A DNA stretch of 64,000 bases from an uncultured Lachnospiraceae bacterium (lineage in GTDB: Bacteria > Bacillota > Clostridia > Lachnospirales > Lachnospiraceae): contig CANQDW010000004.1 of NCBI GenBank assembly GCA_947593975.1, positions 1-64,000 on the forward strand. Reading direction: 5' to 3'. The translations under genes and the position numbers were made by a program. The notes below the pieces were generated by a model. That model worked only from the letters and a program-made list of their open reading frames with translations. It was not told the origin of the DNA and ran no database searches. Shown here one piece after another: positions 24,426-31,853 of this stretch (position 1 is the first letter of the stretch; each line of letters opens with the position of its first letter).

Positions 24426-24645
24426 ATTCATCTTGTTCTTTTTCAAGTTCCTGCAAAAATTCTTCGGGAGTAATGTCGGCAGGAATGATACCCAAAAGCG
24501 ACTTGGCGGTTTCCACTCTGTCGGCGTTCGGGTTTGTAAGTTTTGCGACTACCTTACCGTTTTTGGTGATGTAAATATCTTCGTTTTCGGCAAGCGCCAG
24601 ATATTTTCCAAGATTGAGTTTAAATTCGGTAGCAGTAACAGACAT
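24424..24645 (-). CDS. Phd/YefM-type antitoxin without a visible toxin
   Basis: 73 residues from the ATG at 24645 (minus strand) with GGAGG eight bases upstream; a GTG three codons earlier touches that site. MSVTATEFKLNLGKYLALAE is the Phd/YefM DNA-binding start, followed by DIYITKNGKVVAKLTNP. The C-terminal part PADITPEEFLQELEKEQDE is the toxin-binding tail. A RelE or VapC-type toxin would be expected within 20 bases downstream (below 24424), but only the hairpin and the convergent reductase gene are there. Upstream is the glycosyltransferase pseudogene. It is thus an orphan antitoxin, perhaps a leftover of a partly deleted pair. Confidence 0.85.
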   Translation of the reverse strand: MSVTATEFKLNLGKYLALAENEDIYITKNGKVVAKLTNPNADRVETAKSLLGIIPADITPEEFLQELEKEQDE

Positions 24646-24731
24646 AGTAAGCACCTCCTGTAAGCAGTGTTTGCTTTCCTATATCTATTATACTCAAATC
24701 GAACGATTTTGCCAAGAGCTTCGTTCGATTT

Positions 24732-25046
24732 TTCTGTATTCCGGCGCACGGTCATACCAATCCTATACTGCCTGTTGCGGCGGAACTGTTTCAGCGTGGG
24801 AATGTAGTCATATTCTATTCGTTTAACGAATTTGAGAAGAAAATCGCAGCGACCGGTGCGGAATATCTTGTGATTCATATCTTCCGAAGCTGACAAATTT
24901 GCCCCGACGTCGTGTATACGGATTTCTATAACAAATGTATTGAAGCGTTTAAAGAATGGAATGCGGATGTCATTATATCCTGCGGTAATGCGATAGAGCC
25001 TGACAATTTTTGCGTATTGCCGCATGCTATAGGCAGGGAATTGTTT
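24732..25046 (+). pseudogene. Remnant of an MGT-family (GT1) glycosyltransferase
   Basis: Frame from 24732 reads IPAHGHTNPILPVAAELFQ, then FYSFNEFEKKIAATGAEYL, the classic N-terminus of macrolide-type UDP-glycosyltransferases (HGHxNPxLxVAxEL...EEFxxKIxATGA). The start codon and first residues are gone. A TGA at 24891 stops the frame; in the same frame the sequence resumes with VVYTDFYNKCIEAFKEWNAD and VIISCGNAIEPDNFCV, matching the middle of these enzymes (LCIEAF...VIISxGN...PDNF). About 150 residues between and the whole C-terminal donor-binding half are missing. It is a deletion remnant, non-functional. Confidence 0.8.
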
Positions 25047-25104
25047 TGTAAATCTTGTCATTTTAAATTGATATTTATAAATTTGTATATTATACTATCA
25101 TAAG

Positions 25105-25170
25105 AAGAGGATATGTTGCCTGGTTCAGACATGTTATCATGCCCCCAGGTCTTGAACAACATATCCTCTT
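25105..25170. repeat. 66-bp imperfect inverted-repeat element
   Basis: AAGAGGATATGTTG (25105-25118) is repeated exactly as its reverse complement at 25157-25170. The match continues inward imperfectly (GTTCAGAC against GTCTTGAAC) after a 4-base insertion. There is no run of T after either arm, so it is not a clear terminator. It lies between the glycosyltransferase remnant and the end of the GNAT gene. Confidence 0.65.
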
Positions 25171-25240
25171 ATTTCACGGTTTGGACGTACGAGGAAGGCT
25201 TTTGGCATGACTCACCTGAGATGCTCCTTTTGTATCATTT

Positions 25241-26020
25241 TTACCCTTTTTGGTTCATTTTATTGACGAAGGAAGCGTTTTTTGCAGTCATTTCAATCCA
25301 TGCGGGGCGAAAACCGCTCTTAATTGCGTTGCGGACTGATTTGATATTTGACCAGGCGGCGCAGTAAAACGGCGCTTTGCCGCGTTCCAAAATCTCAAGA
25401 GCCAGGCGGCTTGTAAGAGCCGATGCAATGCCCTGTCTTCGATAGGCGGGAAGCACGTCAATTCCAATCTGCCACATGGTTTCACAATCGGCGGAACATG
25501 CCGCAAGACCGATTAAAGTATCGCCGTCATATGCGCCGACACCCAGAGTATTAAGTTCACGGTACGTTTCACACAGCGCATTGTTCCACCCGGAAGCATA
25601 AAGCGCTGAAAAGTCTTTCGGGTACAGCAGCTTTGTTGTATAGGGACAGTCCAAGATCTTTAGCCGGTGAAGGTCGGGAAGGAAATATTCCGCCATAAAA
25701 CAGATCCTCAAATCTTCTTTCTGCAATTCGTCGTTCAGGACGTGCAGATTCGGAGTTTCAAAGCAGTGTTCAATAGGGAATCGGTTGATGTATTCTGATA
25801 TGATGGCGCGGTATTTTTCATTTATGGAAGCTACAATATTATTCCCGTAAGAAATCAGATTGCAGTCAAGCGGGAGAGACAGATACCGTCGCGCGTTAGG
25901 GTTTGCAGCAGATGTAACGATAACGTTTTCTGACCGCATAAAATCTTTTTCATTACAATTTGCATCAACTGCGGATTGCTGCATCGCAATCTGTAATATA
26001 TCAGAGTTTGTAAAATTCAT
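25241..26020 (-). CDS. GNAT-family N-acetyltransferase
   Basis: 259 residues; the start at 26020 (minus strand) follows AGGGAGG. The GNAT domain is in the C-terminal half: GVGAYDGDTLIGLAACSADC, then the acetyl-CoA loop LPAYRRQGIASALTSRLA (motif A, Q/RxxGxA) and the terminal AAWSNIKSVRNAIKSGFRP. The N-terminal 130 residues resemble the cofactor-less first half of two-domain GNAT proteins. It acetylates an unknown amine. The gene stands alone, oriented against the neighbouring plus-strand genes. Confidence 0.88.
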   Translation of the reverse strand: MNFTNSDILQIAMQQSAVDANCNEKDFMRSENVIVTSAANPNARRYLSLPLDCNLISYGNNIVASINEKYRAIISEYINRFPIEHCFETPNLHVLNDELQKEDLRICFMAEYFLPDLHRLKILDCPYTTKLLYPKDFSALYASGWNNALCETYRELNTLGVGAYDGDTLIGLAACSADCETMWQIGIDVLPAYRRQGIASALTSRLALEILERGKAPFYCAAWSNIKSVRNAIKSGFRPAWIEMTAKNASFVNKMNQKG

Positions 26021-26102
26021 ATCCGGCCTCCCTAAAAATCATGAAATATTGTACAATATAACATACACCGCATGGATATACAAGGTTTCTTAAAGATTCA
26101 AA

Positions 26103-26132
26103 GTGACATTTCTTTATTAATTGTGATATACT
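26103..26132 (+). promoter_or_regulatory. Probable promoter for the MntA/HepT operon
   Basis: GTGACA (26103-26108), 18-base spacer, TGA-TATACT with the -10 hexamer at 26127-26132 and an extended TG. The start codon is about 150 bases downstream, so the leader would be long; no other gene intervenes. Confidence 0.5.
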
Positions 26133-26283
26133 TCTATATAGATGAATTATTGTTTATTGTAGAACGGAACGATGAAATAATAAATAAATTACTACGAAAT
26201 TGCAATTTGACTGTTATATTTGGAAAGAATAGCTATTGTTAAGCTATATAAATGATTTCTGAAATACAAGGAGATGATATCAC

Positions 26284-26586
26284 ATGAATGATATAGTATT
26301 TACATTAGAAAGCATCATAACTATGGTAAAACCAATTGCTGAAAAATATCAGGTTCAGCAGATTTATTTGTTTGGGTCATATGCAAGGGGGGAAGCCGAC
26401 ATAAACAGCGATTTAGATTTTTTGGTATATGGCGGAGAAAACTTTAAGCTTACTAAAATCTTTGCACTTGCGGAAGAATTAAGGGAAGTGCTTAACAAGA
26501 AGGTGGATGTATTTGAAATTCATGAGATTAATACTGATAGCGATTTTTATAATACAATCATGAAAGAGAGGTTACTTGTGGCATGA
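26284..26586 (+). CDS. mntA: MntA-type nucleotidyltransferase antitoxin
   Basis: 100 residues; ATG 26284 with AAGGAG upstream. The minimal nucleotidyltransferase motif GSYARGEADINSDLDFLV (residues about 31-48) has the GSx(10-12)DxD pattern, so the two metal-binding Asp residues are intact. The third acid is in KVDVFEIHE near residue 80. In MNT/HEPN systems the transferase adds AMP to the HEPN toxin and inactivates it. The stop overlaps the next start (ATGA), the usual order in this pair. It is the second of three toxin-antitoxin loci in the window. Confidence 0.9.
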   Translation: MNDIVFTLESIITMVKPIAEKYQVQQIYLFGSYARGEADINSDLDFLVYGGENFKLTKIFALAEELREVLNKKVDVFEIHEINTDSDFYNTIMKERLLVA

Positions 26587-26924
26587 AATATTCGGATCAA
26601 CAGCGTATTCAAAGGATATATGACAATGCAGTAAAATTATATAAATATATAAGTGAAAACCATGTAAGCAAAGAAGATTTGTTAAATGATTTTTCTATGC
26701 AGTGGCTTGTTACGACGCCGCTATATAATATAGGCGAACATGTTTATAACTTGTCGAAGGATTATAAAGAAGCTCATAGTGAAATTCAATGGGCGCTGAT
26801 TGCCGGAGTCAGACACCGATTGGTTCATGACTATGATGGGACGAATTGGAATATAATAGCCGATGTTGTTTTTGAAGAACTACCGGTTTTAATAGAACAA
26901 TTAAAAGAAATTATGGATAAATAG
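26583..26924 (+). CDS. hepT: HepT-type HEPN toxin (DUF86)
   Basis: 113 residues, ATG overlapping the antitoxin stop by four bases. The fold is all-helical as in the DUF86 family; the catalytic R-x4-H ribonuclease motif is at RHRLVHDYDGTNW near residues 79-91, and the Tyr modified by MntA in HepT follows that His as in RxxxxHxY. All key residues are present, so the toxin should be active when released. Such pairs are found in mobile and defence islands. The 110 bases after it lead into the recombinase remnant. Confidence 0.88.
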   Translation: MKYSDQQRIQRIYDNAVKLYKYISENHVSKEDLLNDFSMQWLVTTPLYNIGEHVYNLSKDYKEAHSEIQWALIAGVRHRLVHDYDGTNWNIIADVVFEELPVLIEQLKEIMDK

Positions 26925-26944
26925 TAGTGATTTTGATTAAACTT

Positions 26945-27034
26945 ATCCCATAACTCTTGTGGGTGGCGAGAGTTAATATCGAGGGACTGCCGCCCCATAG
27001 TCGCTCTCTCAGAAATTGAAAGGAGACAGAGACT
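26945..27034 (+). promoter_or_regulatory. Structured leader before the recombinase remnant
   Basis: Two short stems are visible: AACTCT/AGAGTT (around 26950-26972) and GACT/AGTC (around 26983-27001) with GC-rich loops. The recombinase start is 27035 with AAAGGAGACAGAGACT upstream. GC content is locally higher than around it, suggesting that this leader belongs with the mobile gene rather than the toxin pair. Whether it regulates the gene is unknown. Confidence 0.35.
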
Positions 27035-27718
27035 ATGAAACAAAAGTTAATCAACGATGTTATTCAAGAAATGTTGCCTTTTTTGAATAATGCGCAAACT
27101 GAAAGGCTGCAAGACGTACTTCAGCACGTACTTTGGTACTATGAAATCTGTGAAACAGAAAACGAAGAAATTGAACAGGAGCAGGATTTAGTTGCAATGT
27201 TCCTGTCAGCAAAAAGGATTGAGGGATGTTCGGAAAAATCCCTGAAATACTATCAGTCAACAATTCAATCCATGCTTGATAACTTTGGGAAAAAGGTAAA
27301 AGAAATTGTAACAGAAGATATACGAGGATATTTGATGAATTATCAATGTAAGAATCAGTCAAGCAGAGTGACAATAGATAATATCCGTCGTATTCTGTCT
27401 TCGTTTTTCTCTTGGCTTGAAGATGAGGGCTATATCCTCAAAAGTCCGGTAAGGAGAATACATAAGGTTAAAACAGCAAGTAATATTAAGGAAACGTATT
27501 CGGATGAAACGCTTGAACTTATGAGAGACAATTGTTCGGAAAGGGATTTGGCAATGATTGACTTGCTTGCATCTACAGGGATGAGAGTTGGTGAGATGGT
27601 ACTTTTGAACCGAAATGATATAGATTTTAATGAACGAGAATGTATTGTGTTCGGTAAGGGCGATAAAGAACGAATGACAATAGGTGGTATTGAGATTCCT
27701 TTACAGTTGAGGGACTGA
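27035..27718 (+). pseudogene. Truncated tyrosine recombinase/integrase
   Basis: 227 codons from ATG 27035. The N-terminal SAM-like core-binding domain is complete (about 45-150, SAKRIEGCSEKSLKYYQSTI). The catalytic domain begins with the first active Arg (LLASTGMRVGEMVLLNRNDI) and the Lys hairpin (CIVFGKGDKERM). The frame then leaves the family consensus at GGIEIPLQLRD and stops. The HxxR box, the second His/Trp and the nucleophilic Tyr, about 80-100 residues, are missing. Sequence from another gene is joined at about 27694. It cannot recombine DNA. The related full-length proteins are Xer-like phage or transposon integrases. Confidence 0.85.
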
Positions 27719-28389
27719 CAGACAAGCATATTGTTAAATGCCAGAAAGATTTTTGGAGCACTTTAAATGATAGAAATAAGGTATCCAAGAATATTTTGTT
27801 GAATCATCATGTACAGACTGTCGAAGTAGAAGACAAAAAGATTCTTAGAATTGATATCCCGGCGGCAGACAAGCATGATAAACCGGTTTATATTGGAACG
27901 AATCCAATGAAAGGTACTTATAAAAGAGATTATGAAGGTGACTTTATCTGTACTGAAGAGGCAGTAAGGGCAATGTTCGCAGACCAGAGAGATGTGTCCG
28001 GTGATGTGGAAGTGCTGGATGAGTTAGGATTGGATGTGCTGAACAAGGATACGATAAAAGGCTATAGAATTATTTTTGAACAGCTCCATAGCGGACATCC
28101 ATGGAATGCCCTTGAAAATGATGAGTTTCTTATGAAGTTAAGGGCTGCGGCAAAGAATAAGAACGGAACATTATCTCCAACGATAGCAGGGCTTTTATTC
28201 TTTGGAGAAGCTTACCATATTACTGAGATTTTTCCTGATTATTTTCTTGATTATCGTGAGGAATGTGATGATAAAGCGGTACGTTGGCTGTTTCGCACAC
28301 ATTCTAATGAGGGTGATTGGAGTGGTAATATATACGACTTTTTCTGTAAGGTGCGTACAAGAATGGAAGTATTTCAACGCAGAAAGTAA
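27694..28389 (+). pseudogene. Truncated AlbA_2/AAA_4 (Schlafen-like) ATP-binding protein, main part
   Basis: In frame 1 the sequence is open from 27694: GLTDKHIVKCQKDFWSTLND, then ILLNHHVQTVEVEDKKILRI, DKPVYIGTNPMKGTYKRDYE and RAMFADQRDV, reaching LSPTIAGLLFFGEAYHITEI. This is the AlbA_2 (Schlafen-like) domain plus the next helical region of proteins known as divergent AAA-4 or ATP-dependent DNA-helicase-like regulators. The first about 60 residues are lost where the recombinase fragment is joined. After CKVRTRM it ends abruptly at 28389. The longest translatable part would begin at TTG 27796. Not functional as a full protein. Confidence 0.78.
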
Positions 28390-28511
28390 TGGAGACATGC
28401 GATTATAAATCCAGAACCGGAGCAAGAAAGTTAATAGATAAAATGATTAATGCAGGTCTGATAGAAAAATTTGGTGAAAGAGCAAATACAATTTATAGAA
28501 TAAAAAAATAG
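28389..28511 (+). pseudogene. Detached C-terminal winged-helix piece of the same AAA_4 protein
   Basis: The 40-codon frame from ATG 28389 gives GARKLIDKMINAGLIEKFGE and NTIYRIKK, the terminal winged helix typical of AlbA_2/AAA_4 proteins. It is in a different frame from the main part, so an internal deletion removed the ATPase middle (about 200 residues) and shifted the frame. Confidence 0.6.
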
Positions 28512-28517
28512 ATTGAT

Positions 28518-28630
28518 GGTCACTTTAAATACTAGAATGACCAATAGGTGGTCACTTTTATGATTAAGTGACCACTAAGTGGTCACTGGAGTCCACCGAG
28601 TGACCATCGAGTGACCACCGAGTGACCACC
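28518..28630. repeat. Cluster of GTGACCA/TGGTCAC repeats
   Basis: The 7-mer GTGACCA or its complement recurs eight or more times. It includes a palindrome AGTGACCAC-TAA-GTGGTCACT (28567-28587) and three tandem 11-base units GAGTGACCAYC (28598-28630). The stretch lies just downstream of the AAA_4 remnant. In many such proteins the end of the gene encodes VTDQV repeats built from the same bases, so it may be the decayed end of that gene rather than a binding-site array. Confidence 0.65.
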
Positions 28631-28671
28631 CGAATCAATGTGAAGAGTAATCTATGCAGGCAGAACTGTAG

Positions 28672-30036
28672 TCATACGGATTTATCTTCACATTTCTTAA
28701 ATATCCTCTTTAAAAATACAACAGCGGCAGCAGAGAGGATCAGTTCGGCGCAAAATTGCGAATAGCTCAGGCCGTATAAAGGAAACAGCCTGTCAAGGAT
28801 AACTATTGCCGGTATCTCGAGTATGCATTTCCTAAGGACTGCAAATATGAGCGAGTACATCCCGAAACCGCATGCCTGAAATACTCCGACTGCAAGAAAA
28901 TCCATACACAAAAACGGAAGCGCAAGGCAGAATCCGCGCAGCATGATCTTGCCGTGACTTATGATCACATCGTTCTTTATGAATAAACCTGTGAGCATAC
29001 CTGAATTTATATAATAAAATACTGCGATCGCAGTTATAAATGCGATTGATAATTTAGCTGTAAACATGAAAGCTTTTTTCATTCTTTTAGAATCCCTGCT
29101 GGCGTAATTATAGCTTACGAGCGGCATTATTCCCTGTGAGAGGCCAAATACAATATATGTTGGGATCATATTTATTTTCTGTGTGATGCCTATTGCCGCA
29201 ACGGCGTCAGAGCCGTATGAAGAAGCAAGATTGTTGAGTATAGTCATTCCGGTCACATTGAGAAGATTCTGTATTGATGCCGGGATCCCCACGGAAAATA
29301 TACCTTTCAAAATATGTTTTTTAAATGATATAAAAGAAGGTTTAATGCATACGAAGGTATTATTTTTTTTGATAAATATGTATATGAAGAAATACATACA
29401 GGCGGCGCAGTTTGATATAAATGTTGCCAGGCCTGCGCCTGCAGCGCCCATATCAAGGAAATTGTGATGTATAAACAGCGGGTCAAGTATGATGTTCAGG
29501 ATACATCCGCTCATAGTCCCTATACTTGCATGAAAAGATGCTCCTTCTGCGCGTACGAGATATGCAAGCACCACATTCAGTATAGCAGGCGTGGCCCCGC
29601 ATGTAACGGTCCAGAAAAGATAATCCGAAGTAGGGGATATTGTATCGGCGGCAGCTCCGAGCGTGTGAAGAAGCGGCGCATTAAATACAGTATATAAAAG
29701 AGAAAATATAATACCGCATAGAAGGCTCATATAGAATCCAAGGCAGGAGCTTCTGTATACGGTATCATAATGTTTGCTTCCGAGAGCGCGGCTCATCATA
29801 CTTGACGAACCAACCCCAAACAGGTTGTTTACGGCATTAAAAGCAAGCAAAACCGGCGCTGCCAGCGTAATGGCGGCATTTTGTACGGGATCATTTATCA
29901 TTCCGACAAAAAATGTATCGGCAAGATTATATATGATCATTACAAGAGAACTTAGTATTGTAGGAACTGCAAGCTTTGCCACGGCTTTAGATACGGGCAT
30001 CTGTTCAAACAGATATATCTTATCTTCATTATTCAT
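28672..30036 (-). CDS. MATE family efflux transporter
   Basis: 454 residues from the start at 30036 (minus strand; MNNEDKIYLFEQMPVSKAVA); an ATG six codons earlier is possible but lacks a ribosome site. Twelve hydrophobic segments are spread over the length. Typical MATE signatures include PTILSSLVMIIYNLADTFFV and, in the second half, the matching AAIGITQKINMIPTYIVFGL and QGIMPLVSYNYASRD. It exports drugs or metabolites in exchange for Na+ or H+; the substrate cannot be told. Another MATE gene lies at 42619-43986. It has no operon partner and faces the two-component system across about 200 bases. Confidence 0.92.
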   Translation of the reverse strand: MNNEDKIYLFEQMPVSKAVAKLAVPTILSSLVMIIYNLADTFFVGMINDPVQNAAITLAAPVLLAFNAVNNLFGVGSSSMMSRALGSKHYDTVYRSSCLGFYMSLLCGIIFSLLYTVFNAPLLHTLGAAADTISPTSDYLFWTVTCGATPAILNVVLAYLVRAEGASFHASIGTMSGCILNIILDPLFIHHNFLDMGAAGAGLATFISNCAACMYFFIYIFIKKNNTFVCIKPSFISFKKHILKGIFSVGIPASIQNLLNVTGMTILNNLASSYGSDAVAAIGITQKINMIPTYIVFGLSQGIMPLVSYNYASRDSKRMKKAFMFTAKLSIAFITAIAVFYYINSGMLTGLFIKNDVIISHGKIMLRGFCLALPFLCMDFLAVGVFQACGFGMYSLIFAVLRKCILEIPAIVILDRLFPLYGLSYSQFCAELILSAAAVVFLKRIFKKCEDKSV

Positions 30037-30158
30037 ATAACGGTCTTCTTTCATTCACGTATAAAAATTGCAGTGTTATGATATCATAAAGGAGAAAGTT
30101 TTACAACGTTTAGAACAGATGACGCATATGATAAGAATCATAATGCTTAACGTATGAG

Positions 30159-30187
30159 AGCCGCCTTATGTGCGGTTTTTTTGTTTT
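30159..30187 (+). terminator. Stand-alone rho-independent terminator
   Basis: AGCCGC (30159-30164) pairs with GCGGTT (30172-30177) and is followed by a run of T. No plus-strand gene ends just before it; the nearest preceding coding DNA is the MATE gene on the other strand. It may be the leftover of a removed gene or may shield the next promoter. Confidence 0.6.
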
Positions 30188-30213
30188 AGTTTATCACACC
30201 TTGGCGCATAGTA

Positions 30214-30242
30214 TTGATAGGTTTATGCATTTATGATAAAAT
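30214..30242 (+). promoter_or_regulatory. Promoter of the second two-component system
   Basis: TTGATA (30214-30219), 17-base spacer, TAAAAT (30237-30242), five of six matches in each. It lies 22 bases upstream of the response regulator start. Confidence 0.6.
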
Positions 30243-30264
30243 ATGCTCACTTATTAGGAGAAGG

Positions 30265-30954
30265 ATGAAAAACGGTATGTTAAACGGCAGAGTTATTATC
30301 GCAGAAGATGATATCATGTTAAATAAGGCTTTGTGCAGGACGTTTTCAAACGCGGGATATGAAGCGCGCTCAGCTGCGTCCGTACGGGAAGCGGAAGCTT
30401 TTATGAAGGAGGGAGCGTCGCTTATGATAATCGACGTGGGACTTCCGGACGGGGACGGTTTTTTTCTCTGCAAAAAGGCGCGCAAAACGCAAAACCTTCC
30501 GGTTATTTTCCTTACGGCGCGTGATGAAGAGACCGATATGCTGAGAGGATTTGACTGCGGCGCGGATGATTATCTTGTAAAGCCGTTTTCCATGCCTGTG
30601 CTGTTAAAGCATGCGGAGGCTGTTTTGCGAAGGACGAAAAGCGATGAGCCGGAGATATTTTTTTATGAGGATATCAGTATAGATTTTGAGCGCAAAAGGG
30701 TGTTAAGGCAGGGAGAGACCGTCAATTTGACGTTAAAAGAGTACAGTCTGCTTGAACTGCTTGCAAAAAACAGGAAAAAAGTGATCACAAGACAGATGAT
30801 GTTAGAGAAACTATGGGACAGCAGCGGTTCATTCGTAGAGGAAAATACAGTAAATGTCACGCTGTCAAGGCTTAGGAAAAAAATTGAGCCGGATCCGGCA
30901 AATCCCATTTATATAAAAAATGTGTTTGGAATAGGATATACGTTTGGAGATTGA
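30265..30954 (+). CDS. OmpR/PhoB-family response regulator
   Basis: 229 residues from ATG 30265 (AGGAGAAGG just upstream; ATG 30277 is an alternative). The receiver domain starts RVIIAEDDIMLNKAL, with the phospho-acceptor Asp at about residue 57 (MIIDVGLPDGDG) and Lys in DDYLVKPF. The winged helix follows (LTLKEYSLLELLAKN; ENTVNVTLSRLRKKIE). The next gene is its kinase and the following two encode an ABC transporter of the FtsX/MacB type, which is the standard layout for antimicrobial-peptide response modules. It probably binds the direct repeats ahead of the ABC genes. Confidence 0.93.
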   Translation: MKNGMLNGRVIIAEDDIMLNKALCRTFSNAGYEARSAASVREAEAFMKEGASLMIIDVGLPDGDGFFLCKKARKTQNLPVIFLTARDEETDMLRGFDCGADDYLVKPFSMPVLLKHAEAVLRRTKSDEPEIFFYEDISIDFERKRVLRQGETVNLTLKEYSLLELLAKNRKKVITRQMMLEKLWDSSGSFVEENTVNVTLSRLRKKIEPDPANPIYIKNVFGIGYTFGD

Positions 30955-30956
30955 TC

Positions 30957-31793
30957 ATGTTTCAAAAAAGGAAAGAGATGGAGACGTTTTCCCTTATGTT
31001 GGATAAGCTGTTAAACGGGGAAGATCTGGACGCCCACATTGAGTATCTGGATGACCTGCCGTCTAAGATACGGTATCAGCTGCTGCGTCTGTCAGAGAAA
31101 ATGAAGGAAATAAAAGCTCAATCGGAAAAAGAGCGAAACGAGGTGCGCAGGCGCATCGCCGAGACCGCGCATCAGATGCGAAGCCCTCTTGCCAATATGA
31201 AAAGTTATCTGGAACTTTTAGAAAATGCAGAAAGCGAAAAAGAACGGGCGGAGTATACCAAGGCGGCGGAAAATGCGGGAGAGCAGCTGCATTTCCTGAC
31301 AGAAGGGTTTATAAAGACGGCAAGGCTTGAAAACCATATTATCCAGATAAGGCGCGAGGCGGATGCGCTTTCGCATACGATCATGCAGAGTATCTTAAAG
31401 GTAAAAAAAGCGGCGGATGAAAAACATATCTTTATCGAACTTGATATGGATGAAAAGCTTGAAACCGCCCACGACGCAAACTGGCTTGGCGAGGCTGTGT
31501 ATAATATCCTTGAAAACAGCGTAAAATATTCGCCGGAGGGTTCCGTAATACATGTGTCGGCAATTAAGAATGAGATGTATACGCATATTGCCGTGTCGGA
31601 CGCGGGGATCGGTATTGAAGAAGGAGAGGAAGGAAAGATATTCCGGCGGTTCTACCGGGGAAAGAAAACGAACGGGCAGCCGGGATTCGGGCTGGGACTT
31701 TATATTGCAAGGGAGATCGTCCTTATGCACGGCGGTTTTGTGAAAGCCGCGCGGAAAGATCCGGGATTGGAAATCTCTGTTTTTTTGCCGTAA
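30957..31793 (+). CDS. Soluble histidine kinase, no membrane segment
   Basis: 278 residues; ATG 30957 seven bases after GGAG (TTG 30951 possible). The first 60 residues (KEMETFSLMLDKLLNGEDLD) are helical and hydrophilic. A coiled coil leads to the HisKA motif AETAHQMRSPLANMKSYLEL with His at about 72. The ATPase domain has NILENSVKYSPEG, DAGIGIEEGEEGKIFRRFYR and PGFGLGLYIAREIV. There is no transmembrane helix or signal, unlike BceS, which carries two. In Bce-like modules the transporter itself acts as the sensor, so this kinase may take its signal from the FtsX-type permease. That is inference. Confidence 0.9.
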   Translation: MFQKRKEMETFSLMLDKLLNGEDLDAHIEYLDDLPSKIRYQLLRLSEKMKEIKAQSEKERNEVRRRIAETAHQMRSPLANMKSYLELLENAESEKERAEYTKAAENAGEQLHFLTEGFIKTARLENHIIQIRREADALSHTIMQSILKVKKAADEKHIFIELDMDEKLETAHDANWLGEAVYNILENSVKYSPEGSVIHVSAIKNEMYTHIAVSDAGIGIEEGEEGKIFRRFYRGKKTNGQPGFGLGLYIAREIVLMHGGFVKAARKDPGLEISVFLP

Positions 31794-31837
31794 TGTAAGC
31801 AGATTGTAAGAACTTCCTGTTAAGATCAGCATATAAA
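31794..31837 (+). promoter_or_regulatory. Candidate response-regulator boxes and -10 of the ABC operon
   Basis: TGTAAG occurs at 31794-31799 and 31805-31810, eleven bases apart (one DNA turn), and a related TGTTAAG follows at 31818-31824. The -10 box TATAAA is at 31832-31837 and no good -35 box is present. Tandem repeats one turn apart replacing the -35 are typical for activation by OmpR-family regulators. Confidence 0.6.
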
Positions 31838-31853
31838 GACGGGAGGGTTAAAA

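Noticed and set aside
24549-25061. 170-codon minus-strand frame across the glycosyltransferase remnant
   Set aside because: It is the antisense of the recognised MGT-type remnant and of the start of the antitoxin gene, and matches nothing.
26207-26235. TTGACT with TAGCTA at 17 bases as the MntA promoter
   Set aside because: The -10 match is poor; the GTGACA/TGATATACT pair at 26103-26132 is better, though the closer one cannot be fully excluded.
28598-28630. Tandem GAGTGACCACC units considered as CRISPR or iteron origin
   Set aside because: Units are 11 bases with no spacers and no replication gene lies nearby.
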